A DNA stretch of 64,000 bases, taken from assembly GCF_000185305.1 (NCBI RefSeq), contig NZ_GL622200.1, positions 1,282,427-1,346,426 on the forward strand, given 5' to 3'. Shown here in pieces: positions 33,519-42,053 of this stretch; position 1 is the first letter of the stretch; every line of letters starts with the position of its first letter. Origin of the DNA: Aggregatibacter segnis ATCC 33393 (GTDB taxonomy: Bacteria; Pseudomonadota; Gammaproteobacteria; Enterobacterales; Pasteurellaceae). The notes under the pieces are model-generated. The model saw nothing but the letters and a program-made list of their open reading frames with translations, was not told the origin of the DNA and searched no databases. A program made the translations under genes and the position numbers.

Positions 33519-35801
33519 ATGCAGGGCATTGAATTACGCATAAAAGGCAAAGTGCAAGGCGTGGGGTTTCGTCCTTTCGTCTGGTTATTGGCGAATCAAT
33601 ACGAATTACGCGGCGATGTCAACAACGACGGGCAAGGCGTACTCATCCGCCTGCTTGAACCAACAGCGCAGCAACTGCAACAATTCTTGCATGATCTGCA
33701 AACCCAACTTCCCCCGCTTGCGCTGATTACCGATATTCAGCAGCAGGAAAAACCGTGGGAAAATCCACCGTACTTTGACGGCTTTGAAATCCGTGAAAGC
33801 GAAAACAACGCCATGGATACCCAAATCGTGCCTGATGCCGCCACTTGCCCCGCCTGTTTGAAGGAGTTATTTGACCCGACCAATCGACGCTATCATTATC
33901 CTTTTATCAACTGCACCCACTGCGGTCCGCGTTTTACGATTATTAAAGCCATTCCATACGATCGCAAAAACACCTCGATGGCCGATTTTCCCCTCTGTCC
34001 TGATTGCGCAGAAGAATATAAAAATCCTGCCGACCGTCGTTTTCATGCGCAACCGAACGCCTGTGCCGTGTGCGGCCCTCATGTTTGGTTAAGCAATCAA
34101 GAAGGCGCGCTTATCGATGAAAAAACACCGATAAAAACCACCGCACTTTTCTTACAACAAGGCAAGATCGTTGCAGTAAAAGGCATCGGCGGTTTTCATC
34201 TTGCCTGTGATGCAACTCAGGCTGATGCGGTGCAATTACTGCGCGACCGCAAACACCGCCCAAGTAAACCTTTGGCGGTGATGGTGCCGGATGTGTCTTT
34301 TTTAAAGGATCTCACCGAAAAGGAAATCAAATTACTCACCAGCACGGCAGCACCCATTGTGCTATTGGCAAAACACAAAGTCCCCTCATTAGCGGAACAG
34401 ATTGCACCACAACTCAATGAAATCGGCGTGATGTTGCCAAGCAACCCGTTACAGCATTTATTATTGAGAGAAGTGAATCGCCCATTAGTGATGACCTCTG
34501 CCAACCCAAGCGGACAACCGCCGGTATTGGATAATCAAAGTGCGGTGGAATATTTAAGTGACTTGGCGGATTATTTCCTCTGCCACAATCGCGACATTTT
34601 GCAACGCGCTGACGATTCCTTAGTGCGTGCGGTGTTTGATGGTGTGGAAATTCTACGTCGCGCAAGAGGCTATGTGCCTGACGAAACCCTGTTGGATCAC
34701 CACAGCGCACACAATGTGCTGGCATTAGGGTCTGATTTAAAAAACACCTTCTGTTTATTGCGCCAAAATAAAGCCATCGTCAGCCAACACATTGGCGACA
34801 CCTCGAACGAAAAAGTGCGGTCACAATTAGAAGCGAATATCGCCCTCTTCTGCCAAATCTACCAATTCAAACCGGAACTTATCGCCATTGATTCACACGC
34901 CGGTTATTTTACCCATGAAATGGGTAAGCGCTTGGCTGCACAATACCAAATCCCTTATGTAGAAGTGCTCCATCATCACGCCCATATTGTCAGCGTCATG
35001 GCGGAACACCATTGCCATGAACAGGTTATCGGGCTTGCGTTGGACGGTATCGGCATGGGTGAAAACGGACAACTTTGGGGCGGAGAATGTCTGTTGGTCG
35101 ATGAAAAACACTGCCGCTATTTAGGGGGGCTACCTGCGGTAGCGTTGCCGGGGGGCGATCTTGCCGCCAAACAACCTTGGCGCAACTGGTTAGCGCATTT
35201 GCATCAATTCGTGCCAAATTGGCAAGAAATCGCCGCCCAAACCTGCGCCAACTATGACTGGCAACTGCTCTCTAAAGCGATTGAACGCAACCTTAACAGC
35301 CCACGGATTTCCTCCGCCGGACGCTTATTTGACGCAGTGGCATTTGGCTTGGGCATCACGCCGCCACAACTGAGCTGGGAAGGCGAAGCCGCCTGCCAAT
35401 TGGAAGTGCTCGCCTCGCAATCGGCGCTCGCCAGTTTGCCATTCGATAAAAGAGAGCTTCCAACCTTAATGCCGCTTAACGCTGAAAATAAATTGGATCT
35501 TGCCCATTTCTGGCAAGCATGGATTGCGCTCGATTCGTCCAACGCTGACAAAGCCTTTATTTTTCATTATGCGTTAGCAGAAGGTTTCGCTCAATTGGCT
35601 CGCCAACAGGCGCAACGCCATCATTGCGAAACGCTCGTGCTTTCCGGTGGCGTATGGCATAACCAATTATTACGGCGATTGATAAAAGAACAGTTAGCTG
35701 AATTTAAGGTATTGAGTGCGCATCAATTTCCGATGGGAGATGGCGGCTTGAGTTTGGGGCAGGCCGTCATCGCAAGTCAATTCAATCTTATTTGTGCATA
35801 A
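33519..35801 (+). CDS. hypF: [NiFe]-hydrogenase maturation carbamoyltransferase HypF
   Basis: A 760-residue cytoplasmic enzyme that turns carbamoyl phosphate into the cyanide ligand of the hydrogenase iron, working with HypE. Domains in order are acylphosphatase (ELRIKGKVQGVGFRPFVWLL, residues 4-23), a zinc-finger pair (CPACL, CTHCG, CPDC, CAVCG, about 105-190), a YrdC-like domain (GKIVAVKGIGGFHLACDA, about 225) and a Kae1-like domain (HHHAHIVSVMAEH near 490, LSGGVWHN near 710). AGGAAG precedes the ATG. It is separated from hypBDE by the accessory patch and lies on the opposite strand. Confidence 0.96.
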   Translation: MQGIELRIKGKVQGVGFRPFVWLLANQYELRGDVNNDGQGVLIRLLEPTAQQLQQFLHDLQTQLPPLALITDIQQQEKPWENPPYFDGFEIRESENNAMDTQIVPDAATCPACLKELFDPTNRRYHYPFINCTHCGPRFTIIKAIPYDRKNTSMADFPLCPDCAEEYKNPADRRFHAQPNACAVCGPHVWLSNQEGALIDEKTPIKTTALFLQQGKIVAVKGIGGFHLACDATQADAVQLLRDRKHRPSKPLAVMVPDVSFLKDLTEKEIKLLTSTAAPIVLLAKHKVPSLAEQIAPQLNEIGVMLPSNPLQHLLLREVNRPLVMTSANPSGQPPVLDNQSAVEYLSDLADYFLCHNRDILQRADDSLVRAVFDGVEILRRARGYVPDETLLDHHSAHNVLALGSDLKNTFCLLRQNKAIVSQHIGDTSNEKVRSQLEANIALFCQIYQFKPELIAIDSHAGYFTHEMGKRLAAQYQIPYVEVLHHHAHIVSVMAEHHCHEQVIGLALDGIGMGENGQLWGGECLLVDEKHCRYLGGLPAVALPGGDLAAKQPWRNWLAHLHQFVPNWQEIAAQTCANYDWQLLSKAIERNLNSPRISSAGRLFDAVAFGLGITPPQLSWEGEAACQLEVLASQSALASLPFDKRELPTLMPLNAENKLDLAHFWQAWIALDSSNADKAFIFHYALAEGFAQLARQQAQRHHCETLVLSGGVWHNQLLRRLIKEQLAEFKVLSAHQFPMGDGGLSLGQAVIASQFNLICA

Positions 35802-35897
35802 TTCATGAAAGTGCGGTCGGTTTTCTAAACGTTTTATGGATTATCATTTGCTATACTGAGCGCATCCTTTTTTATCTATACCAATGTGAGGCTTCTT

Positions 35898-36713
35898 ATG
35901 CTTAACAAAGATACCCAACTCTGTATGTCTCTGTCCGGTCGTCCCGGCAACTTTGGCACCACATTTCATAATTATCTTTATCAAAAACTTGGTTTGAATT
36001 TCATTTACAAAGCCTTCACTACCGATGATATCGAACACGCCGTCAAAGGCATTCGCGCGTTGGGTATTCGAGGCAGTGCAGTGTCTATGCCGTTCAAAGA
36101 AAGTTGCATGCCGTTTTTAGACGAAATCTCGCCTTCCGCACAAGCCATTGAATCGGTCAATACCATCGTCAACGATAACGGCATTTTACGCGCCTACAAC
36201 ACCGACTACATTGCCATTGTTAAACTTATCGAAAAATACCAATTGAATAAGAACGATCGCGTGATCGTACATGGCAGCGGCGGCATGGCAAAAGCAGTCG
36301 TGGCGGCATTTAAGCATTCAGGCTTTGAAAAGCTCAACGTCTTCGCCCGTAACGAAAAAACAGGTAACTATTTAGCCACACTTTATGGCTACGATTACAT
36401 ATCTTCCCTCGACAATCAAACCGCCGACATACTCGTTAACATCACGCCAATCGGCATGAAAGGTGGAAAAGAAGCTTTCGATCTTGCATTCCCCGAAGCC
36501 ATGATCCGTCAAGCCAAAACCGCGTTTGATGTGGTCGCTCAACCTGCCGACACACCATTAATCAAAACCGCCCAAGCCTTAGGTAAACAAACCATCTCCG
36601 GCGCAGAAGTGATTGTGTTACAAGCTGTCGAACAATTTGAACTCTACACCGGTAAAAGACCAAGCGAAGCTCTCATCGCCGAAGCGGCAGATTATGCGAG
36701 GAAAAATGTCTAA
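35898..36713 (+). CDS. Shikimate dehydrogenase-like protein (AroE paralogue, SDH-L type)
   Basis: A 271-residue cytoplasmic protein with the two-domain AroE fold. The substrate domain has GSAVSMPFKES with the catalytic Lys and NTDYIAI with the Asp. The Rossmann part has HGSGGMAKAVVAAFK and the usual ending SGAEVIVLQAVEQFELYTGK. It differs from true AroE and resembles the H. influenzae SDH-like protein HI0607, whose in vivo substrate is unclear. The frame opens with GTG at 35886, but ATG 35898 (MLNKDTQLCMSL) is preferred. It ends the normal core stretch before the repeat-rich patch. Confidence 0.85.
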   Translation: MLNKDTQLCMSLSGRPGNFGTTFHNYLYQKLGLNFIYKAFTTDDIEHAVKGIRALGIRGSAVSMPFKESCMPFLDEISPSAQAIESVNTIVNDNGILRAYNTDYIAIVKLIEKYQLNKNDRVIVHGSGGMAKAVVAAFKHSGFEKLNVFARNEKTGNYLATLYGYDYISSLDNQTADILVNITPIGMKGGKEAFDLAFPEAMIRQAKTAFDVVAQPADTPLIKTAQALGKQTISGAEVIVLQAVEQFELYTGKRPSEALIAEAADYARKNV

Positions 36714-36775
36714 AGTGTGGTGGGGTTTGAGCGTGTTTTATCATTTAGACTTTATCGATAGCGTGTGTCGCCGTT

Positions 36776-36870
36776 GATAGCACCAGCGTCCACGCTGGTG
36801 CTTCTTTGGTCCAAGCGTGGACGCTTGAACCATCATAAAGTTACAGCACAGGCTGGGAAGCGTGCGCTAT
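36776..36870. repeat. Triple-hairpin repeat, copy A
   Basis: A 95-bp element with three short hairpins in a row: GCACCAGCGT/ACGCTGGTGC, CAAGCGT/ACGCTTG and AGCACAGGCT/AGCGTGCGCT. All share an AGCGT/ACGCT core. Copies B and C (37739-37832, 37946-38040) are nearly identical. It stands directly upstream of the AT-rich orphan gene. Confidence 0.9.
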
Positions 36871-36895
36871 TGGAACCATAGGAGAAAAAACATTT

Positions 36896-37717
36896 ATGAA
36901 AATATTAAAAAATTTTACCTTATTTTTTATGACTATCATCATTTCATTTGAAACGATAGGTGTTGAATTAGTCAATTCAACAAAAAAGCAAAATAAAATT
37001 AAAGAAGATAACCAAGTAACCAAAACTTATTCCCCTAGACCGGACTTAACCGGGAAACAGATAGGGAGTTTAGAGTTATTTTATCAATTTGACATTAAAG
37101 CAACGGGAGAATACGAACCCGAACTTGGGTTACCCCTATATGATATTTATAAACGTACTAATACTGCAGATGGAAAGACTCTATTTTATGAGAAGGAATA
37201 CTCTGGCGACATAAAACCCAGACCGCCTAAAAACCACCACAAAAAGGAGATAATTAAATTTATAAAAAACGGAGAGGAGCGCTGGATTACAATAGATCAT
37301 TACTACGAAACCACAGGTACGCCAAGTTACATTAAACAATATCGCTTATGGGATGATATAAATAATGAAATTAAGGTGGCTTTTGACAAAGGAAAAGTAG
37401 AGAGGCTTTATATAGACACCGATAAGTTTAACGAAGTATTGGGGATATTTTCGGACGTTAATTATATTTCCTACACCAACGGAAAACCAACTCAAAAACA
37501 CTATATAACGGTGCAAAATGGAGTAAAGGAAGATCTTTATGAAAATTATGATGAACAAGGGACACTAGAAAGAGTAAATTATCTTAAAAACACTGATTTT
37601 ATTTATACAAAATATTTTTATCCAAATGGCAAAATAAAATCATACGTAAACCATCATAAAAATATTGAACAAGACTTTAATGAAAATGGGATATTAATCA
37701 AAAAATTGTCAAAATAA
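36896..37717 (+). CDS. Orphan exported protein with MORN-like repeats
   Basis: A 273-residue protein of unknown function. A hydrophobic N-terminus (about residues 6-22) looks like a signal peptide or anchor. The last 65 residues hold three degenerate units of the form YDEQGTLERVNYLK, FYPNGKIKSYVNHHK and FNENGILIKK, which resemble the MORN-variant repeats of YwqK-family proteins. The middle is rich in K, Y and E. The DNA is much richer in A and T than the genes around it, and the gene sits between repeat copies A and B, so recent acquisition is likely. GGAG lies 11 bases before the ATG. Confidence 0.65.
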   Translation: MKILKNFTLFFMTIIISFETIGVELVNSTKKQNKIKEDNQVTKTYSPRPDLTGKQIGSLELFYQFDIKATGEYEPELGLPLYDIYKRTNTADGKTLFYEKEYSGDIKPRPPKNHHKKEIIKFIKNGEERWITIDHYYETTGTPSYIKQYRLWDDINNEIKVAFDKGKVERLYIDTDKFNEVLGIFSDVNYISYTNGKPTQKHYITVQNGVKEDLYENYDEQGTLERVNYLKNTDFIYTKYFYPNGKIKSYVNHHKNIEQDFNENGILIKKLSK

Positions 37718-37738
37718 ATTTCCTCTTGTCGTCTCCAA

Positions 37739-37832
37739 TAGCCTCGGCGTCCACGCTGGTGCTTCTTTGGGCCCAAGCGTGGACGCTTGAACCATCATAA
37801 AGTTACAGCACACGCTGGGAAGCGTGCGCTAT
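37739..37832. repeat. Triple-hairpin repeat, copy B
   Basis: Second copy of the 95-bp element in the same orientation as copy A, starting 21 bases after the orphan gene stop. The first hairpin arm is slightly changed (CTCGGCGT), the rest almost identical. Confidence 0.9.
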
Positions 37833-37945
37833 CATGGGGGTTATGTAAACCTATTGTAGATACGTTTCTGAAAACGTGGCAATTATCTGTTTAATTTCAG
37901 CAAGTACGTTTTACGTTGTGCGCTAAATTTTTTGATAGCCTCTTT

Positions 37946-38040
37946 GATAGCGCCAGCGTCCACGCTGGTGCTTCTTTGGTCCAAGCGTGGACGCTTGAAC
38001 CATCATGAAGTTACAGCACACTCGAGGAAGCGTGCGCTAT
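37946..38040. repeat. Triple-hairpin repeat, copy C
   Basis: Third copy, same orientation, about 110 bases after copy B. The third hairpin has changed bases (CACACTCGAGGAAG). The 113 bases between B and C contain no gene. Confidence 0.9.
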
Positions 38041-38052
38041 CATGGGATTTTC

Positions 38053-38124
38053 GTAGGGACAGGCTCTATGCCTGTCCGATAATCTGATGATATAAATAAG
38101 GACAGACATAAAGTCTGTCCCTAC
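38053..38124. repeat. REP pair (BIME-like) with GTAG heads
   Basis: GTAG (38053-38056) precedes hairpin GGACAGGC/GCCTGTCC (38057-38077). The mirror copy GGACAGAC/GTCTGTCC (38100-38120) is followed by CTAC (38121-38124), so the two units face each other. A GTAG head next to a short hairpin is the mark of REP elements moved by RAYT (REP-associated tyrosine) transposases. Confidence 0.75.
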
Positions 38125-38139
38125 CAAACAAAAATCTAG

Positions 38140-38202
38140 AAGTGCGGTTGAAATCCCAAACGTTTTTCACCGCAAAAAACAATCCAAAATCCCACCGCAC
38201 TT
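38140..38202. repeat. Inverted uptake-sequence pair near hypE end
   Basis: AAGTGCGGT (38140-38148) faces ACCGCACTT (38194-38202) with 45 bases between. No T-run is attached; it may be a remnant of a terminator. Confidence 0.5.
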
Positions 38203-38261
38203 TTATCCAATAGCGCTCAAATAAAATCCCCGTATAAATTGCCCGAACGACTTGGCATTTT

Positions 38262-38400
38262 TAGGAAAATTTCGCTTTGTTTGAGCCACGCAGTGGCGAG
38301 TTCGAAATTTTCCGTGAAGAAAATGACAATAAAGAGAGGAGCAGCAATTTATCCGGGGTGTGTTCTTTGCTACTTTCTTGCACAAGCAAGAAAGTAGAAC
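38262..38400. repeat. Mobile-looking non-coding repeat ending in hairpin
   Basis: The stretch holds TTTGAGCCACGCAGTGGCGA, TTCGAAATTTTCCGTGAA and GGGGTGTGTTCTTTGC, followed by a perfect 12-bp stem (38371-38382 with 38387-38398, loop ACAA). Similar text is widespread between genes in other Pasteurellaceae and beyond. No protein-coding frame is supported. The hairpin lies a few bases after the hypE stop on the minus strand. Confidence 0.5.
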
Positions 38401-38403
38401 AAC

Positions 38404-39417
38404 CTAACAAATCCTCGGCAACGGCTCATTCATCGGTAAATCCAGCAACCGTGACTGCCCAAAACTGCCTAATAATCTGACTTTTTTATCCGCGGTCACT
38501 TCGCCAATCACGGTGGCATTTTTGCCTAATTCATGGGAATGAAGTGCAGTCAGAATTTCAGGTGTTTTTTCAGGAGAGGCGATGATCACCAGTTTACCCT
38601 CGTTAGCGAAGTTTAAGGCCTCTAACCCAAGTAATTCGCAAATGCCACGCACTTCAGAACGGATAGGTAAATCGTCTTCGTTGATTTGTATGCCTAATTG
38701 TTGGGCGGCGGCAAATTCGTGCAATACTGCATTCACCCCGCCACGGGTGGCATCACGTACGGCTTTTACGCCCTCAATCGGGCGCAATAAATCGATGAGG
38801 GGCGCAAGAACTACACAGTCGCTTTTGAGATCTGTTTGAATCCCCAGGTTTTCGCGCAAATTAAGAATGGTTGCGCCGTGTTCACCAATGGTGCCGCTGA
38901 CGATAATCTTGTCGCCCGCTTCAATACGATGCATCCCCCAATCGATGCCTTGCGGAATGACACCGATGCCGCTGGTGTTAATAAAGATTTTATCCACCGC
39001 ACCTTTTTGCACCACTTTGGTGTCACCCGTCACCACTTTCACACCGGCGGCCTGGCAGGTTTCTGCCATAGCTTGAATGATGTCTTTGAGTTCAGGTAAG
39101 GGCAGGCCCTCTTCTAAAATAAAACCGCAAGAGAGATATTTCGGCACGGCGCCACACACTGCCACATCATTTAACGTGCCGCACACAGCAAGTTTGCCGA
39201 TATTACCGCCGGGAAAGAAAATCGGGTCGATAACGAAACTGTCGGTACTAAAAGAAAGCTGTTCCCCTTGTGCCATAAGTTCTGCTAAGGGTAAACGGGC
39301 TTGGTCTTCCCCTTGTGCAAGAATGGGATTATCAAAGGCTTCGACGAAATAGTCCTGAATGAGTTTTTGCATGGCACCGCCGCCGTTGCCGTGTGCCATG
39401 GTAATGAAATCTGTCAT
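38404..39417 (-). CDS. hypE: [NiFe]-hydrogenase maturation protein HypE
   Basis: A 337-residue cytoplasmic ATPase of the PurM-like family that dehydrates the carbamoyl group from HypF to a thiocyanate on its C-terminal cysteine. The ATP-binding region MAHGNGGGAMQKLIQ is at the N-terminus, and the protein ends in PRIC, the conserved acceptor Cys. The frame is open to 39450, but ATG 39417 shares its A with the hypD stop (TAATG), which shows coupling and gives the normal length. The partners HypF and HypD are in the window; HypC is not. Confidence 0.95.
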   Translation of the reverse strand: MTDFITMAHGNGGGAMQKLIQDYFVEAFDNPILAQGEDQARLPLAELMAQGEQLSFSTDSFVIDPIFFPGGNIGKLAVCGTLNDVAVCGAVPKYLSCGFILEEGLPLPELKDIIQAMAETCQAAGVKVVTGDTKVVQKGAVDKIFINTSGIGVIPQGIDWGMHRIEAGDKIIVSGTIGEHGATILNLRENLGIQTDLKSDCVVLAPLIDLLRPIEGVKAVRDATRGGVNAVLHEFAAAQQLGIQINEDDLPIRSEVRGICELLGLEALNFANEGKLVIIASPEKTPEILTALHSHELGKNATVIGEVTADKKVRLLGSFGQSRLLDLPMNEPLPRIC

Positions 39418-40529
39418 TATTCTCTCCGATATTGATAGTAGGCGGCGCACGCCCCTTCTGAGGAGACCATCAACGCGCCATAGGCATTGTCCGGGTTACA
39501 TTGCGTGCCAAATAACGGGCAATCTGAAGGTTTACATTTGCCGGTGAGCACGTCGCCGCAACGAGAATTCGGGTCATCTGCCACTTGTTGCGGTTGGCTG
39601 TGGAAATACACTTCCGCATCAAAGCGTTTATAAGCGTCGGTCAGCTCTACACCCGACTCTTCAATTTCACCCAAGCCACGCCATTCGCTGGATTTTTTCA
39701 GTTGGAACACTTCACGCATGGCTTGTTGCGCCAGCAAGTTACCTTCGGAATGCACGATACGTTTATATTGATTTTCAATTTCGCAACGTCCGTCCACAAA
39801 TTGCTGCACCAACATCACGATGGCTTGCAAAATATCTAACGGCTCAAAACCCGTGATAACAAAAGGTTTGTGATATTTATCCACGATGGATTGATAAGGC
39901 GATGTGCCGATCACCATGCTCACATGCCCCGGCGCAAGGAAGCCGTCAATTTTCACATAATCTTGTGAAAGCAAACTATGTAGCGTCGGAATGATGGTAA
40001 TGTTTTGGCACACCACCCAGAAATTCTGAATATTTAGCTTATTCGCCTGTTGCAAAGTCACCGCAGCGCTCGGCATGGTGGTTTCAAAACCAAGAGAGAA
40101 GAACACCACTTTTTTGTCAGGATTGTTCACTGCGATATTCATCGCATCCAGCGGTGAATACACGATTCGCACGTCAGCACCTTTCGCTTTGGCTTCCAAC
40201 AAGGAGCCTCGACGCCCTTTCACCCGCATAGCATCGCCAAAAGTACAGAAAATGACATCCGATTTCTGCGCAATTTCAATGCACACGTCAATGCGTCCCA
40301 TCGGCAAGACACATACCGGGCAACCGGGGCCATGGATAAATTCAATGCTCTTCGGCAACAAACGATCCAAACCAAATTTAAAAATGGTATGCGTATGCCC
40401 GCCGCAAACTTCCATTAAATAGAGCGGATTCTCCGCTGTATATTGCGGCAATTTCGCCATGAATTCATTCAGGCGATTGACTAAACTTTTAGCTAATTTC
40501 GGATCACGAAACTCATCAATAAACTGCAT
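39417..40529 (-). CDS. hypD: [NiFe]-hydrogenase maturation iron-sulfur protein HypD
   Basis: A 370-residue cytoplasmic [4Fe-4S] protein on which the Fe(CN)2CO group is put together with HypC. Conserved text includes YLMEVCGGHTHTIFKFGLD, FIHGPGCPVCVLP, GFETTMPS, LAPGHVS and the cysteine-rich end (DPNSRCGDVLTGKCKPSDCPLFGTQC). The frame opens 12 bases earlier (40541), but MQFIDEFRDP at 40529 matches the family start. AAGGA lies upstream. It follows hypB after 15 bases, so the usual hypC between them is missing. Confidence 0.95.
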   Translation of the reverse strand: MQFIDEFRDPKLAKSLVNRLNEFMAKLPQYTAENPLYLMEVCGGHTHTIFKFGLDRLLPKSIEFIHGPGCPVCVLPMGRIDVCIEIAQKSDVIFCTFGDAMRVKGRRGSLLEAKAKGADVRIVYSPLDAMNIAVNNPDKKVVFFSLGFETTMPSAAVTLQQANKLNIQNFWVVCQNITIIPTLHSLLSQDYVKIDGFLAPGHVSMVIGTSPYQSIVDKYHKPFVITGFEPLDILQAIVMLVQQFVDGRCEIENQYKRIVHSEGNLLAQQAMREVFQLKKSSEWRGLGEIEESGVELTDAYKRFDAEVYFHSQPQQVADDPNSRCGDVLTGKCKPSDCPLFGTQCNPDNAYGALMVSSEGACAAYYQYRRE

Positions 40530-40544
40530 TTTGTTCCACAATCC

Positions 40545-41351
40545 TTATTGAGCCTGTAACCAATCCAACCAAGCCTTTAAGCCTTCGCCGGTGGTCGCAG
40601 AAAGTTGAATCACGTCAATTTGCGGGTTCACTTGTTTGGCATAAGCGATACATTTTTCCACATCAAAATGAAGGTATGGCAATAAATCAACTTTATTTAA
40701 AATCATTAACTTAGATGCTGCAAACATGTGCGGGTATTTCAGCGGTTTGTCTTCACCTTCAGTGACGGACAAAATCACTACTTTGGCTTTTTCACCTAAA
40801 TCAAATTCGGACGGGCAAACCAGATTGCCCACGTTTTCGATAAACAGCAGACTGTTTTGTTTCGGCTCAAGTTTGAACAAGGCGTCATTGATCATTTGAG
40901 CATCTAAATGGCACCCTTTGCCCGTGTTGACTTGAATCGCCGCGACACCGGTGGCACGAATACGATCCGCATCATTTTCCGTTTGTTGATCCCCTTCGAT
41001 CACATAACAAGTGCGGTCATTTTTCAGTGCATTTAACGTGGTGGTGAGCAAGGTGGTTTTACCGGAACCCGGGCTGGACACCAAATTCAGTACAAGAATA
41101 TGTTGTTGCTGGAAAAGAAAGCGGTTGTGCGCCGCGATTTGATTATTTTTACCTAACACATCCTGTTCCACTTTCAACAGGCGTTTTTGTGTTTCATTGG
41201 CTTCCGAAGCTGATTCTACCGAGTGAAATTTGAAGTGAGAAAAGTTCGGATTTTTGACCGCACTTTGTGTGCCGTCATGGTCATGATGAGAATGTGCTAC
41301 CTCACCGATTCTGACTTGTTCCGGATGTCCACAACCACAAGTTGTACACAT
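40545..41351 (-). CDS. hypB: Hydrogenase nickel-insertion GTPase HypB
   Basis: A 268-residue cytoplasmic GTPase that delivers nickel to the hydrogenase large subunit together with HypA. The N-terminus [11 protein letters not shown] contains the CxxCGC high-affinity nickel site, followed by a short HSHHDHDG patch. The G-domain has [42 protein letters not shown] (metal-binding Cys) and LNKVDLLPY. An FNR-like box is centred 41 bases before a possible start site (-10 TACCCT at 41392-41397). It starts the hypBDE operon. Confidence 0.95.
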   Translation of the reverse strand: MCTTCGCGHPEQVRIGEVAHSHHDHDGTQSAVKNPNFSHFKFHSVESASEANETQKRLLKVEQDVLGKNNQIAAHNRFLFQQQHILVLNLVSSPGSGKTTLLTTTLNALKNDRTCYVIEGDQQTENDADRIRATGVAAIQVNTGKGCHLDAQMINDALFKLEPKQNSLLFIENVGNLVCPSEFDLGEKAKVVILSVTEGEDKPLKYPHMFAASKLMILNKVDLLPYLHFDVEKCIAYAKQVNPQIDVIQLSATTGEGLKAWLDWLQAQ

Positions 41352-41419
41352 AATATTGCCCCTTTACTATCTGGTTACAAAAAACCTCGCTAGGGTAGCA
41401 CAACCTTTGATTTTTCGGG

Positions 41420-41433
41420 TTGATTGAGATCAT
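41420..41433 (-). promoter_or_regulatory. FNR-like box upstream of hypB
   Basis: TTGAT-N4-ATCAT (plus-strand reading) overlaps the nikO stop codon. With the -10 candidate at 41392-41397 it is centred near -41.5, the class II FNR activator position. Confidence 0.65.
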
Positions 41434-42053
41434 AAAGTCAGAACATCATCAGCCAATTCAGCCGTAAATCCTTGATGATGAGACGCCACCAACATAGGCA
41501 ACGACAGCTCACGCAAAAGTGCGGTCAATTTTTCCGTATTTTTACGATCCAATCCATTCGTCGGCTCGTCTAACAGTAACATTTTCGGTTGCATCGCCAA
41601 CACGCCTGCCAACGCCGTAAAATTTTTCTCTCCACCGGACAGGGTATGTACTGTGCGATCCTGCAAATGAGCAATACCTAAACGTTCCAGTTGCTGCAAA
41701 GCAACAGCATACGCTTGCTGGCGTGACAAACCTTGATTTAACGGCCCGAAGGCAACATCGTCTAATACGGTTGGTCCGAACAGTTGGTCATCGGCGTGCT
41801 GAAAACAAAGCCCCACGGTGCCACGAAAAGGCGCAAAATCTTTTTCTTCCCGACACAACTGCCCGAATAGACGAATCTCGCCGCGCGCAACAGGCACAAA
41901 ACCTAACAAAGCAAGTAATAAGGTGGTTTTGCCTGTGCCGATTTCGCCCTGCACAAAAAAGCGTTGTCCCGCTTCAATTTGAAAAGACAGATTGTCGATA
42001 ATCTGCCGTTCTCCTCGTTTAATTTGCAATCCATTGACTTGTAAAACTGTCAT
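41430..42053 (-). CDS. nikO: Nickel ECF transporter ATP-binding protein NikO
   Basis: A 207-residue cytoplasmic ATPase of the CbiO/EcfA type. Walker A GEIGTGKTTLL (about residue 36), Q-loop, signature LSGGEKN, Walker B MLLLDEPTNGLD and the switch histidine in VASHHQG are present. It overlaps nikQ by 4 bases and is last in nikKLMQO. It energises the nickel uptake that feeds the adjacent HypB. Cobalt cannot be excluded from the ATPase alone, but the NikK and NikL partners point to nickel. Confidence 0.88.
   Translation of the reverse strand: MTVLQVNGLQIKRGERQIIDNLSFQIEAGQRFFVQGEIGTGKTTLLLALLGFVPVARGEIRLFGQLCREEKDFAPFRGTVGLCFQHADDQLFGPTVLDDVAFGPLNQGLSRQQAYAVALQQLERLGIAHLQDRTVHTLSGGEKNFTALAGVLAMQPKMLLLDEPTNGLDRKNTEKLTALLRELSLPMLVASHHQGFTAELADDVLTL

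Noticed and set aside
36776-38040. CRISPR array from the repeated 95-bp units
   Set aside because: Only three copies at irregular distances of hundreds of bases, with inner hairpins and no regular spacers.
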